This document shows, in pieces, positions 26,055 to 35,298 of a DNA stretch of 64,000 bases. Both the position numbers and the translations under genes were made by a program. The notes beneath the pieces are model-generated. The model was given only the letters and a program-made list of their open reading frames with translations, was not told the DNA's origin and made no database searches. The DNA lies in assembly GCA_009377445.1 (NCBI GenBank), contig WHUA01000005.1, positions 186,001-250,000 on the forward strand, written 5' to 3'. Origin of the DNA: Alphaproteobacteria bacterium (GTDB taxonomy: Bacteria; Pseudomonadota; Alphaproteobacteria; UBA8366). Position 1 is the first letter of the stretch. Every line of letters starts with the position of its first letter.

Positions 26055-26222
26055 TTTCTTCTCAGACCTCCTCAATGCAGATCCAGGGGCAGATCCAGGG
26101 TATGAAGTGCGGCGGCTACCCTCGCCTCTGTATCACCTCACGCCGCGCGCCTTACCCTAGTGCCATAAGCGGACGAGCGCAACTTGCGCTTAGCTGCCCG
26201 GCTGCCGCGCCCGGAGAGGCGT

Positions 26223-26705
26223 TCAGAACGGAATATCGTCGTCGAGATCGTTGGGCGGTGGCCCACCGGACGGCCCGTCGGACGGCCCGCCGCCGCCACC
26301 GCCGCCATACGGCCCGCTGTCGCCGCCGCCGTATTGCCCGCCCTCGCCGCCGCCTCTGCTGTCGAGCATCGTGAGCTGCCCGCGGAACTTGCGGAGCACG
26401 ACTTCGGTGCTGTAGCGATCCTGGCCGCCCTGGTCCTGCCACTTGCGGGTCTGCAGCTCGCCTTCGAGATAGACCTTCGCGCCCTTGCGGAGATAGCGCT
26501 CGGCCACGTCGACGAGACGGTCGTCGAAGATCACCACGCGATGCCATTCGGTGCGTTCCTGCTGCTCGCCGCTGCCGCGGTCGCGCCACCGTTCCGACGT
26601 CGCGATCGACAGGTTGCAGACTTTTCCGCCGTTTTGCATGCTGCGGATCTCGGGGTCGCGTCCGAGATTCCCGATCAGAATGACTTTGTTGACACTCCCT
26701 GCCAT
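26223..26705 (-). CDS. ssb: Single-stranded DNA-binding protein
   Basis: 160 residues. The N-terminal OB fold begins [16 protein letters not shown] and includes [13 protein letters not shown] and the [17 protein letters not shown] block. A Gly-rich linker follows, then the acidic tip DDDIPF, which recruits partner proteins during replication and repair. The chosen ATG at 26705 gives the normal SSB N-terminus; longer frames do not. It is divergent from uvrA, the common alphaproteobacterial arrangement. Confidence 0.96.
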   Translation of the reverse strand: MAGSVNKVILIGNLGRDPEIRSMQNGGKVCNLSIATSERWRDRGSGEQQERTEWHRVVIFDDRLVDVAERYLRKGAKVYLEGELQTRKWQDQGGQDRYSTEVVLRKFRGQLTMLDSRGGGEGGQYGGGDSGPYGGGGGGGPSDGPSGGPPPNDLDDDIPF

Positions 26706-26885
26706 AGACCTATCCGAATTGATTGTTTCCGTTGATGCGTGCTCGCCTGCGCCGCGCATCATAGCCGCTCGACCGGCCGTCCGCACGCAAATTTCCGCCG
26801 CCAACGGCCTCGCTATCCGGGCTTGAGCGGCCTATATTTCGGTATGCCTATTCCCGGCCGTTCCATCTCGATCTCATAGCCATCC

Positions 26886-29735
26886 ATGCCCGACACGATC
26901 ATCATTCGCGGCGCGCGCGAGCATAATCTCAAGAACATCGACATCGACTTGCCGCGCGACCGGCTCATCGTCATCACCGGGCTTTCCGGATCGGGGAAGT
27001 CGTCGCTCGCCTTCGACACGATCTACGCCGAAGGGCAGCGCCGTTACGTCGAGAGCCTGTCGGCCTACGCGCGCCAGTTCCTCGAGCTGATGCAGAAGCC
27101 CGACGTCGACACGATCGAAGGGCTGTCGCCGGCGATCTCGATCGAGCAGAAGACGACGAGCCGCAACCCGCGATCCACCGTGGGCACGGTGACCGAGATC
27201 TACGACTACATGCGCCTTATGTTCGCGCGGGTCGGCATCCCCTATTCGCCCGCCACGGGCCTGCCGATCGAAAGCCAGACGGTGAGCCAGATGGTCGACC
27301 GCGTCCTGGCCATGCCGGAGGGCACGCGGCTCTACCTGCTGGCGCCGATCGCGCGCGGCCGCAAGGGCGAGTACAAGCGCGAGTTCGCCGACCTCCGCAA
27401 GCGCGGCTTCCAGCGCGTCAAGGTAGACGGCGAGCTGCACGAGCTCGAGTCCGCGCCCACCCTCGACAAGAACAAGAAGCACGACATCGAGGTCGTGGTG
27501 GACCGGCTGATCGTGCGCAGCGACATCGCTACCCGGCTCGCCGATTCCTTCGAGACGGCGTTGGAGCTGGCCGACGGCCTCGCCATCGCCGAGGAGGCCT
27601 CGGGCGGCGGGCGGACGATCTTCTCCGCGCGCTTCGCCTGTCCCGTCTCCGGCTTCACGATCGACGAGATCGAGCCGCGGCTCTTCTCTTTCAACAACCC
27701 GTTCGGCGCCTGCCCGGCCTGCGACGGCCTCGGCACGACGCTGCACTTCGATCCGGCGCTGACCGTCCCGGACGAAGGCAAGAGCCTGGCCGACGGCGCG
27801 ATCCGGCCGTGGGCGAACAGCACCTCGCCCTATTACCGCCAGACGCTGGAGAGCCTCGCCAAGCACTTCGGCATCGGCATGCGGACGCCTTTCCGCGACC
27901 TGCCCGAAGAGGCGCGCAACGCCATCCTGTTCGGCACCGGCGACGCGCCGGTGACGATGGAATACGACGACGGGCTGCGCAGCTACCGCACCAAGAAGCC
28001 CTTCGAGGGCGTCTTGCCGAACATGCAGCGGCGCTGGCGCGAGACGGACTCCGCCTGGGTGCGCGAGGAGCTGGAGCGCTACCAGAACGTCTATCCCTGC
28101 ACCGTCTGCGACGGCTTCCGCCTGAAGCCGGAGGCGCTGGCGGTGAAGATCGACGGCCTGCATATCGGCCTCGTCTCGCGCATGTCGATCACCGACGCGC
28201 GGAACTGGTTCCTCGGCCTCAACGAGACGCTGAGCGACAAGCAGCTCGAGATCGCCCGCCGCATCCTGAAGGAGATCAACGACCGGCTGGGATTCCTGGT
28301 CGACGTGGGCCTCAACTACCTGACGCTCGACCGCGCGTCAGGCACCCTGTCCGGCGGCGAGAGCCAGCGCATCCGCCTCGCGTCCCAGATCGGCTCCGGC
28401 CTCGTCGGCGTGCTCTACGTGCTGGACGAGCCGTCGATCGGGCTGCATCCGCGCGACAACAACCGGCTGCTCGATACCCTGAAGCGGCTCCGCGATCTCG
28501 GCAACAGCGTCATCGTCGTCGAGCATGACGAGGAAGCGATGCGCGAGGCCGATTACCTCGTCGACCTCGGCCCCGGCGCGGGCATCCACGGCGGCCATCT
28601 CGTCGCGCACGGCACGCCGGAAACGGTCATGCAGTCGCCCGACAGCCTGACCGGCCAGTACCTGACAGGCTTCCGGCAGATCGAGATGCCGGCGGAGCGC
28701 CGCCGCGGCCATCCGGGCCAGGTGGTCGAGGTGGCCGGCGCGCGCGCCAACAACCTGAAGAGCATCGACGTTTCGATCCCGCTCGGCGCCTTCGTCTGCG
28801 TCACCGGCGTGTCGGGCAGCGGCAAATCGACCTTCGTCGTCGAGACATTGTACCGCGCGCTGGCGCGGCGGCTGCACAACGCCCGCGACCATCCGGGCGA
28901 GCACGACCGCATCAAGGGACTGGAGTTCCTCGACAAGGTGATCGACATCGACCAGTCGCCGATCGGCCGCACGCCGCGCTCGAACCCGGCCACCTACACC
29001 GGCGCCTTCACGCCGATCCGCGAGTGGTTCGCCGGCCTGCCCGAAGCCAAGACGCGCGGCTACGCGCCGGGGCGCTTCTCCTTCAACGTCAAGGGCGGCC
29101 GCTGCGAGGCGTGCCAGGGCGACGGCGTCATCAAGATCGAGATGCACTTCCTGCCCGATGTTTACGTGCAGTGCGATGTCTGCAAGGGCAAGCGCTACAA
29201 CCGCGAGACTCTGGAAATCAAGTTCAAGGACAAGTCGATCGCCGACGTTCTCGAGATGACGGTCGAGGAAGGCGCCGAGTTCTTCAAGGCGGTGCCGGCG
29301 ATCCGCGACAAGCTGGAGACGCTGGAGCGCGTCGGCCTCGGCTACATCCATGTCGGGCAGCAGGCGACGACGCTGTCGGGCGGCGAGGCGCAGCGCGTCA
29401 AGCTGGCGAAGGAGCTGTCGCGGCGCGCGACCGGCCGCACGCTCTACATCCTCGACGAGCCCACCACGGGACTGCACTTCGAGGACGTGCGCAAGCTGCT
29501 GGAGGTGCTCCAGGCCCTCGTCGAGCAGGGCAATACGGTGGTCGTGATCGAGCACAACCTGGAAGTCGTCAAGACGGCCGACCACGTGATCGACCTCGGC
29601 CCGGAAGGCGGCGACGGCGGCGGCGAGATCGTCGCCACCGGCACGCCGGAGGAAGTCGCCAAGGCCGCCCGCAGCCACACCGGCCGCTACCTGCAGCCTT
29701 ACTTCGCGAAGAGGCGCACGCGGAAGAGCGCGTGA
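26886..29735 (+). CDS. uvrA: Excinuclease ABC subunit A
   Basis: 949 residues, standard length. UvrA is the damage-recognition ATPase of nucleotide excision repair. Two ABC modules are visible: Walker [11 protein letters not shown] and [10 protein letters not shown], and signature motifs [14 protein letters not shown] and [14 protein letters not shown]. Zinc-binding cysteines occur in CPACDGLG and later in CEACQGDG and CDVCKGKR. The start ATG at 26886 gives the canonical [18 protein letters not shown]. The gap to ssb contains no clear GTTC-N7-GTTC LexA site on my reading, so SOS control is not evident. Confidence 0.97.
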   Translation: MPDTIIIRGAREHNLKNIDIDLPRDRLIVITGLSGSGKSSLAFDTIYAEGQRRYVESLSAYARQFLELMQKPDVDTIEGLSPAISIEQKTTSRNPRSTVGTVTEIYDYMRLMFARVGIPYSPATGLPIESQTVSQMVDRVLAMPEGTRLYLLAPIARGRKGEYKREFADLRKRGFQRVKVDGELHELESAPTLDKNKKHDIEVVVDRLIVRSDIATRLADSFETALELADGLAIAEEASGGGRTIFSARFACPVSGFTIDEIEPRLFSFNNPFGACPACDGLGTTLHFDPALTVPDEGKSLADGAIRPWANSTSPYYRQTLESLAKHFGIGMRTPFRDLPEEARNAILFGTGDAPVTMEYDDGLRSYRTKKPFEGVLPNMQRRWRETDSAWVREELERYQNVYPCTVCDGFRLKPEALAVKIDGLHIGLVSRMSITDARNWFLGLNETLSDKQLEIARRILKEINDRLGFLVDVGLNYLTLDRASGTLSGGESQRIRLASQIGSGLVGVLYVLDEPSIGLHPRDNNRLLDTLKRLRDLGNSVIVVEHDEEAMREADYLVDLGPGAGIHGGHLVAHGTPETVMQSPDSLTGQYLTGFRQIEMPAERRRGHPGQVVEVAGARANNLKSIDVSIPLGAFVCVTGVSGSGKSTFVVETLYRALARRLHNARDHPGEHDRIKGLEFLDKVIDIDQSPIGRTPRSNPATYTGAFTPIREWFAGLPEAKTRGYAPGRFSFNVKGGRCEACQGDGVIKIEMHFLPDVYVQCDVCKGKRYNRETLEIKFKDKSIADVLEMTVEEGAEFFKAVPAIRDKLETLERVGLGYIHVGQQATTLSGGEAQRVKLAKELSRRATGRTLYILDEPTTGLHFEDVRKLLEVLQALVEQGNTVVVIEHNLEVVKTADHVIDLGPEGGDGGGEIVATGTPEEVAKAARSHTGRYLQPYFAKRRTRKSA

Positions 29736-29758
29736 GGGCGCCGCTGACGGATTCGCCC

Positions 29759-29852
29759 ATGGACTCGCCGGTCAAGCCGGCGAGTGACGACTTTCTGTGA
29801 TGCTTTTAACTCAAACAAGAATCGTCACTCGCCGGCTTGACCGGCGAGTCCA
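29759..29852. repeat. Family A paired hairpin (copy A5), ending the cupin gene
   Basis: Palindromes at 29759-29790 (CATGGACTCGCCGGTCAAG...) and 29823-29852 (CGTCACTCGCCGGCTTG...). The right one encodes the last eight residues and the TGA of the cupin gene read on the minus strand. The pair lies between convergent uvrA and cupin genes. Confidence 0.75.
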
Positions 29853-30322
29853 GGCTCCGGCTTCCCGTCCAGGAACGCCGCCACCTTGGGATCGCGGCGC
29901 AGCGCCTCGACCTCGGCGGCGTCGGGAAGCTGCGGCTTGTCGCGGTCGCTGTTGACCATGCAGAGGAAGCCCATCGGCTCGCCCCGCGTGGCGCGGAACT
30001 GGTGGAGCGTCCAGGCCGGGATGGTCACCAGGTCGAACTGCTTCACCTCGCGGACTTCCGTGCCGAGAAGGCAATGCCCGTGCCCGCGGAGGATCATCAC
30101 CGCGTGCATGTGCTCATGGCGCTCCAAGGTCGAATAGCCGTCCGGCGCCATCTCGAAATAGCGGAGCTGGCAAGCCTGGTTCGGATCTTCGAACAGGATC
30201 TGGCGCGAGATCGCCTTGAAGGGCGCGCTGCCCTCTTCCTTGTAGGGCATGTGGGACACGCCCTCCCACCGGAAGCCTTCCCGGAAGGCGCGGAACAACG
30301 CAGCGGTATCCAAATCAGCCAT
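29825..30322 (-). CDS. Single-domain cupin protein, partner of the RubisCO-like protein
   Basis: 165 residues, one cupin barrel. Metal ligands are likely among His69, His71 and His73 in ERHEHMHAV, with His107 in WTLHQF. The ATG lies inside the end of the RubisCO-like gene (8-bp overlap), so the two are translated together. In Rhodospirillum rubrum a RubisCO-like protein and a cupin work in succession in the methylthio-isoprenoid shunt, where the cupin is a Mn-dependent methylsulfurylase releasing methanethiol from 1-methylthioxylulose 5-phosphate. The same role is possible here but not shown. The C-terminal GLAGQAGE is coded by a family A palindrome that also supplies the stop codon. Confidence 0.85.
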   Translation of the reverse strand: MADLDTAALFRAFREGFRWEGVSHMPYKEEGSAPFKAISRQILFEDPNQACQLRYFEMAPDGYSTLERHEHMHAVMILRGHGHCLLGTEVREVKQFDLVTIPAWTLHQFRATRGEPMGFLCMVNSDRDKPQLPDAAEVEALRRDPKVAAFLDGKPEPGLAGQAGE

Positions 30323-31424
30323 GTCCCTTCACCGTCGCCACGAATTCGGCGGTTTTCGCCGTGAGCGCGTCGCCCGCCGCGAGCAGGTTGCCGCCGATCA
30401 GCAAGATGGTGTCCGCGCCATAGAAGTCCAGCATTTCCGGCGCCCGGTCGGTGGTCATGCCGCCTGCCGGCACGGGGACGCAGCCCTTCAGGCCGTGCCA
30501 GGGCGAGCGGGCGGCGCGGGCGAGATCGAGGCAGGTTTCCCGGGTGTAGCCGAAGCGCCCGCCGTGATTGGGAAAAATGGTGGCGTCCGCGCCGAACAGC
30601 CGGAAGAGCTTGCCGAGCAGCACCGGCGGCGCGATGCGCAGCGCGCCGGCGAGCGCGGGATGCGCCATGAACGCCAGGTCCGGAAGCTCGGACGCGAGGC
30701 TGCGGAAGGACGGCATGCCGACCACCATCGGCGCGATCAGGACAGTGTCGACGCCCGCCCGCAAGGCCGCATCGGCCTGGGTCCGCAACTGGTCGAGGTT
30801 GCCCGAGAGGCTCGGCACGTAGCGGGTATTGCCGCCGGTTGCCGCGTTGGTTTCGGCGACGGCGATTGCACAGGCCCGCACCCGCTCCGAGAAGGGACTG
30901 TAAGACTGGTCGGCAAGGCCATGATCGTCCTTGACGAAATCGATCCCACCCGCCGCGAAACGCGCGGCGAGGCTCGCCAGATCGGCGACGCGCAGGCCTT
31001 GCGGCTTGAGCGCCGAGCAGGTCATGGCCCGCGATGCCGCGCCGACGCGGGCGCGCAGGCCGGCCGAGCCGTGATTTGGGCCGCCGAAGCCGTCGGCCAC
31101 CGCCGCCGGAATTTCCACCTCGACGAGCCGCACGTCCTCGTGGATGGACGTGTTGCCGAACAGCATGTTCATGAACTGGCCCGGCTCCGGTCCGGTGGTG
31201 GCGACGGCGAGCGCGATGCGGACGTCGTACTCCCCCTGCCCCAGGTCGCGGATATCTTCGACGCGGCCGACAATGCTGTCGCGCACGAAGGCGTCGGACA
31301 CGAACTCGTCCGGCATCTCGATGCTTTGCTCGAGCGCGATGCCCTTGGCGCGCGCGGCGATGGCGGCGGCGCTCTCGCGCACCCGGTAGACGGCGGTCAA
31401 GGTATTTTCGGCGTTAGAGGTCAC
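30315..31424 (-). CDS. RubisCO-like protein (form IV)
   Basis: 369 residues, the size of short RubisCO-like proteins. Landmarks of the fold: FGGPNHGSAGLR (residues 113-124), LKPQGL with Lys140 at the position of the first catalytic Lys, GGIDFVKDDHGLAD (159-172), and PVPAGGMTTDRAPEM (317-331). In the metal-site motif the carbamylated Lys165 and an Asp are kept, but the RubisCO Glu is replaced by His168, so carbon fixation is very unlikely. RubisCO-like proteins act as enolases or isomerases on methylthio-sugar phosphates, or in acid-sugar (apionate) breakdown. Overlap with a cupin gene favours a two-step pathway. The start is a GTG at 31424 with a weak ribosome site. Confidence 0.88.
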   Translation of the reverse strand: MTSNAENTLTAVYRVRESAAAIAARAKGIALEQSIEMPDEFVSDAFVRDSIVGRVEDIRDLGQGEYDVRIALAVATTGPEPGQFMNMLFGNTSIHEDVRLVEVEIPAAVADGFGGPNHGSAGLRARVGAASRAMTCSALKPQGLRVADLASLAARFAAGGIDFVKDDHGLADQSYSPFSERVRACAIAVAETNAATGGNTRYVPSLSGNLDQLRTQADAALRAGVDTVLIAPMVVGMPSFRSLASELPDLAFMAHPALAGALRIAPPVLLGKLFRLFGADATIFPNHGGRFGYTRETCLDLARAARSPWHGLKGCVPVPAGGMTTDRAPEMLDFYGADTILLIGGNLLAAGDALTAKTAEFVATVKGHG

Positions 31425-31518
31425 TGGATCCGAGCCGGAATTGTCCTATGGGCCGGAAAGATAGCGCAGGCGAAGAGGCCGGAGAAGCCCGGAGCGACGA
31501 CGAGGCCGCGTCGGAAGC

Positions 31519-31642
31519 TCATGCTTCGTCCCTCGACAAGCTCGGGATGAGGAAGCTCAGCATGAGGATTTCTATTTTAGATCAATATATTAAACCTCAC
31601 CCTGAGCCTCCTCATCCCGAGCTTGTCGAGGGACGAAGGGTG
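31519..31642. repeat. Family B inverted repeat (double-armed)
   Basis: GCTTCGTCCCTCGACAAGC plus AAGCTCAGCATGAGG on the left; CCTCACCCTGAGCC and CTCATCCCGAGCTTGTCG on the right, around an AT-rich loop. It fills much of the 248-bp gap between the RubisCO-like gene start and the stop of the next leftward gene; I see no gene there. Confidence 0.65.
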
Positions 31643-31671
31643 AGCCCGCGCCGACGTTCCAGGAAACCCGC

Positions 31672-32478
31672 CTAATACCCCGTCCCTACCGCATCCCAGT
31701 ATCGCCCGGTCAGGGTGCTGACGTAGTTGTCGTGATAGGTCTGCAGGCAGGTGGGCATGCCGTCGCGGTACCAGGCGTTCGCAACCAGCCCGGCGCAGAG
31801 ATCGACGCGCTCCCGCAGCAGCTCCTTGTCGTCGACGGGAACGCCCCGTTCGGCCAATACGCCTTTAATCACGTCGGTTTCGGCCGCGACATCGCGCCGG
31901 CGCTGTTGTCCGGCCACGTCGGGATCGAGCGAATTTATCATCGTCATCAGCGTGCTCGCCGCATCGGCGGTCGCGCCGCCGCGGTCCACATGGTCCTCGC
32001 CGATCTTCCGGTGATCGCCGCTGGCGAGCGCGATATCCTCTTCCGACTGCGGCCGCGGGTCGCCCGGAATGGCCTTCGGCACCAGCGTGGCCAACGGCGC
32101 GACCGACAGGGCCGCCGTGGCGCCGCCGAGCGCCCGGATCTGGGCTTCCGGGACGTTGATCTGGACCGCGGTGTAGTTGTTCACGCTCTGGATGGTGGCG
32201 CCTTCGGCCGGGACCGACGTGACGCGCCCGTCCATGCCCCTCACGACGAGTTGCAGCGAGCGCTCGTCCGCGATCAGGTATTCCGTGCCGAGCAGCGGCG
32301 CGTCCCGGTCCGCTTGCAGGCAGAAGCTGGTGAACCGGGCGCTACAGACGCCGTCGCTGCAATGCAGCACCGTCGGCTCGGGCCCGGTCGCGACCAGGCC
32401 GAGGATCTGCGGCGCCGCCTGGGCAGCGCCGGCTGACAGGGAAATCGCGATGGCGAACAGGAAAGAGAGTCTGTGCAT
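31672..32478 (-). CDS. Exported protein of unknown function
   Basis: 268 residues with a clear Sec signal peptide (MHRLSFLFAIAISLSAGAAQA, cleavage likely before APQ). I do not recognise a family. Four cysteines are spread over the mature part (LHCSDGVC, SFCLQAD) with more near the C-terminus (VDLCAGL, PTCLQTYH), which would suit periplasmic disulfides. The region after residue 165 is charged and partly helical. The ATG at 32478 is chosen for the signal peptide. It is divergent from the DUF4389-trmFO pair. Confidence 0.75.
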   Translation of the reverse strand: MHRLSFLFAIAISLSAGAAQAAPQILGLVATGPEPTVLHCSDGVCSARFTSFCLQADRDAPLLGTEYLIADERSLQLVVRGMDGRVTSVPAEGATIQSVNNYTAVQINVPEAQIRALGGATAALSVAPLATLVPKAIPGDPRPQSEEDIALASGDHRKIGEDHVDRGGATADAASTLMTMINSLDPDVAGQQRRRDVAAETDVIKGVLAERGVPVDDKELLRERVDLCAGLVANAWYRDGMPTCLQTYHDNYVSTLTGRYWDAVGTGY

Positions 32479-32601
32479 GGGTCGTAGCCCTTCCCGCGAC
32501 GTTGAGCCGACGCACTCTCGATACGGACAGAGTTTCACCACCGCCGAGGCGAGTCAATCGGCGCGCCCGCCGCGAACGCCCCGTGTACTGTTGCCGCCGC
32601 G

Positions 32602-32620
32602 GTTGCTACATAGTAGCAAC
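32602..32620. promoter_or_regulatory. 19-bp perfect inverted repeat, candidate operator
   Basis: GTTGCTAC-ATA-GTAGCAAC, perfect 8-bp arms around three bases, about 34 bases before the DUF4389 gene at 32654 and in the gap to the divergent exported-protein gene. Size and symmetry fit a dimeric repressor site of the MarR/TetR scale. Confidence 0.5.
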
Positions 32621-32653
32621 GGGTGAAACGGGGATCGAAAATGGGGCAACGCG

Positions 32654-32971
32654 ATGAGCTATCAATCGGATAACGAACCGTCGCCGGCCGACGACGTGTC
32701 GCAGCATGTGAAATCGCGCAGCACATGGGTCCGTCTTGTCTTCATGCTGTTGTTCGCGGTCATCTTCTACGTGTCGGAGATGGTGCTGTTCGCGGTCGCC
32801 GCGGTGCAGTTCCTGTTCAAGCTGTTTTCCGGCGACGCCAACGAGCGGCTGACCCGCTTCGGCGCCAATCTCGCGACCTTCCTCCAGCAGGTCGCGCAGT
32901 TCCTGACCTACAACACCGAGGACATGCCGTTTCCCTTCGCGGACTGGCCCGGCGGAGAGACCGGCGCGTGA
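32654..32971 (+). CDS. DUF4389 family small membrane protein
   Basis: 105 residues. A charged N-terminus is followed by two hydrophobic helices ([19 protein letters not shown] and an adjoining [13 protein letters not shown]) and the family's C-terminal block [21 protein letters not shown] with [12 protein letters not shown]. The function is unknown. The stop overlaps the GTG start of trmFO by GTGA, so the two are translationally coupled. A 19-bp inverted repeat lies in its promoter region. Confidence 0.88.
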   Translation: MSYQSDNEPSPADDVSQHVKSRSTWVRLVFMLLFAVIFYVSEMVLFAVAAVQFLFKLFSGDANERLTRFGANLATFLQQVAQFLTYNTEDMPFPFADWPGGETGA

Positions 32972-34377
32972 GACCGGTCCACGTCATCGGCGGCGGGCTG
33001 GCCGGCTGCGAGGCCGCGTGGCAGATCGCGCGGGCCGGCGTCCCCGCCGTGCTGCACGAGATGCGGCCGCATGCGACGACCGACGCGCATCGCACAGACG
33101 GGCTGGCGGAGCTGGTCTGCTCCAACTCCTTCCGCTCCGACGATGCCGAATACAATGCCGTCGGCCTGCTCCACGAGGAGATGCGGCGGGCCGGCTCGCT
33201 GATCCTGCAATGCGGCGACCGGACGCGCCTGCCGGCGGGCGGCGCGCTCGCCGTCGACCGCGACCGCTTCAGCGATGCCGTCACGCAAGCGCTTACCGCC
33301 GATCCGCTCGTGACGATCGAGCGGGGCGAGATCGCGGGACTGCCGCTGGCGCGCGTGTCGTCGCGCGCCAGTCTTCTGAAGACGGCGGCCGGACGAAACC
33401 GGCCGCCGCGGGATTGGGATTCGGTCATCGTCGCGACGGGGCCCCTCACCTCGGATTCGCTGAGCGCCGCGATCCGCGATCTGACCGGCGAGGACGCGCT
33501 CGCCTTTTTCGACGCCATCGCGCCGATCCTCTATCTCGACTCCGTCGACATGTCGAAGGCGTGGAAGCAATCGCGCTACGACAAAGGATCGGGCGCCGAC
33601 TACATCAACTGCGCGCTCGACCGGGCGCAGTACGAGACCTTTATTGCCGAACTTCGGGCGGCGGAGAAGATCGAGTTCCATGAATGGGAAGGCATCACGC
33701 CCTATTTCGAGGGCTGCCTGCCGATCGAAGTGATGGCGGAGCGCGGCGTGGAGACGCTGCGCTACGGCCCGATGAAGCCGGTAGGGCTGACCGACCCGCA
33801 TTCGCCCGTCCGCCCGCACGCCGTCGTGCAGCTCCGCCAGGACAACGCGCTCGGCACCCTCTACAACATGGTGGGCTTCCAGACGAAGCTGAAATACGGC
33901 GATCAGACGCGCCTGTTCCGCACCATACCGGGGCTGGAGAATGCGCGCTTCGCCCGGCTCGGCGGCATCCACCGCAACACCTTCCTCAACAGCCCCCGGC
34001 TGCTGGACGGCGCGCTCCGCCTCGTGCGGGAGCCGCGACTCCGCTTCGCCGGGCAGATCACCGGGGTCGAGGGCTATATCGAGTCCGCCGCCATCGGGCT
34101 GCTCGCCGGGCGCTTCGCTGCCGCCGAAAGGCTCGATCTGGCGATCTCGCCGCCGCCGGCAACCACGGCGCTGGGCGCGCTCCTCGCCCACATCACCGGC
34201 GGCGCCGTCGCCGAGAGCTTCCAGCCGATGAACGTGAACTTCGGCCTGTTCCCGCCTTTGGATGCCCCGGCTTCCGGCAAGCGCGGCCCCCGCGGCCGCG
34301 AACGCAAGCGCGCCCAGAGCGTCCGCGCGCTGGCCGACCTGGCTGGTTGGCTGGGGGCGCGGGAAGCTGCGGAGTGA
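32968..34377 (+). CDS. trmFO: Methylenetetrahydrofolate-tRNA-(uracil-5-)-methyltransferase
   Basis: 469 residues, normal length. TrmFO makes ribothymidine at position 54 of tRNA using methylenetetrahydrofolate and FAD. The N-terminal FAD site is [18 protein letters not shown]; then [16 protein letters not shown] (family motif with a conserved Cys), the second Cys in [23 protein letters not shown] and the [17 protein letters not shown] end block. The start is a GTG at 32968 overlapping the stop of the DUF4389 gene, with GGAGAG upstream. Convergent with an SDR gene across a perfect family B inverted repeat. Confidence 0.96.
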   Translation: MRPVHVIGGGLAGCEAAWQIARAGVPAVLHEMRPHATTDAHRTDGLAELVCSNSFRSDDAEYNAVGLLHEEMRRAGSLILQCGDRTRLPAGGALAVDRDRFSDAVTQALTADPLVTIERGEIAGLPLARVSSRASLLKTAAGRNRPPRDWDSVIVATGPLTSDSLSAAIRDLTGEDALAFFDAIAPILYLDSVDMSKAWKQSRYDKGSGADYINCALDRAQYETFIAELRAAEKIEFHEWEGITPYFEGCLPIEVMAERGVETLRYGPMKPVGLTDPHSPVRPHAVVQLRQDNALGTLYNMVGFQTKLKYGDQTRLFRTIPGLENARFARLGGIHRNTFLNSPRLLDGALRLVREPRLRFAGQITGVEGYIESAAIGLLAGRFAAAERLDLAISPPPATTALGALLAHITGGAVAESFQPMNVNFGLFPPLDAPASGKRGPRGRERKRAQSVRALADLAGWLGAREAAE

Positions 34378-34396
34378 GGGCGGCGGCGGCGCGGCC

Positions 34397-34482
34397 TCAT
34401 GCTTCGACAGGCTCAGCATGAGGATCTAAGTACTTTATTCTGGCACAATTTTCCCCTCATGCTGAGCCTGTCGAAGCATGAG
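34397..34482. terminator. Family B perfect inverted repeat between convergent genes
   Basis: A perfect 28-bp inverted repeat: the left arm begins CTCATGCTTCGACAGGCTC and the right arm ends GAGCCTGTCGAAGCATGAG, around an AT-rich loop of about 30 bases. It lies between the stops of trmFO and the SDR gene and is well placed to stop transcription from both sides. Confidence 0.65.
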
Positions 34483-34511
34483 TTGCCCCGTTATTCCGGA
34501 CCACGCGAAAT

Positions 34512-35276
34512 CTACCCGCTGATCGAATACCCCCCATCGACCGGGATCGACGCGCCGCTGACGAAATTCGACGCCGCGCTGGCGAGGAACACGGCGACGC
34601 CCTTGTGGTCTCCGGGCTCGCCCCAGCGGCCCATCGGCGTGCGGGCGTGGACGCGGTCGTCGAGGTCGGGCATGTCGATCCGCGCCTGGCGGGTCAGCGC
34701 GGTATCGATCCAGCCGGGCAGCACGGCGTTGACCTGGATGTTCTCCTTGGCCCAGGCGGCGGCGAGGCTTCTGGTTAGCTGGACGATGCCGCCCTTGCTC
34801 GCGGCGTAGGGCGTGCCGAGCGGGGCGCCGAACAGCGAATACATCGAGCCGATGTTGATGATCTTGCCGCCGCCGGCCGTGCGCATGTGCGGATAGGCCG
34901 CCTGGCAGCACATGAAGGCGCTGGTCAGGTTGGTCTGCATTATCGTCATCCATTCCGACAGCACGTACTGCTCCGGCCGCTTGCGGATGCTCATGCCGGC
35001 GTTGTTGACCAGGATGTCGAGCCGCCCGAAGCGTTTCGCCGCGGTCTGCATCAGCGCCTTGCAGGCCTTCTCGTCGGTCACGTCGAGCTCGGACTGGTCA
35101 GCCTCCGCGCCGAGGCTCTTCAGCGCGTCGACCGCGGCGGCGCTCTTCTTGCGGTCGCGCCCGGCGACCATGATCGCCGCCCCGGCCTCCGCCATTCCCT
35201 GCGCCATGGCGAGGCCGATGCCGCCGTTGCCGCCGGTCACGACGGCGACTTTTCCGGACAGGTCGAACAGGTTCAT
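34512..35276 (-). CDS. Short-chain dehydrogenase/reductase
   Basis: A 254-residue classical SDR. The NAD(P)-binding motif is TGGNGGIG (residues 15-22), with NNAG in the middle. The catalytic Ser is in NIGSMYS and the catalytic pair in YAASK. The C-terminal DGGYSISG is typical of the glucose-dehydrogenase/FabG-like branch (which reduces sugars, gluconate or beta-keto compounds). GRDR after the second strand suggests NADP(H). The substrate is unknown. Confidence 0.9.
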   Translation of the reverse strand: MNLFDLSGKVAVVTGGNGGIGLAMAQGMAEAGAAIMVAGRDRKKSAAAVDALKSLGAEADQSELDVTDEKACKALMQTAAKRFGRLDILVNNAGMSIRKRPEQYVLSEWMTIMQTNLTSAFMCCQAAYPHMRTAGGGKIINIGSMYSLFGAPLGTPYAASKGGIVQLTRSLAAAWAKENIQVNAVLPGWIDTALTRQARIDMPDLDDRVHARTPMGRWGEPGDHKGVAVFLASAASNFVSGASIPVDGGYSISG

Positions 35277-35298
35277 GTGATCCCTCCCTAAGCGGGCG

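Noticed and set aside
30315..31424. A true carbon-fixing RubisCO large subunit
   Set aside because: Too short (369 residues), the metal-loop Glu is His, and no small subunit or phosphoribulokinase is present.
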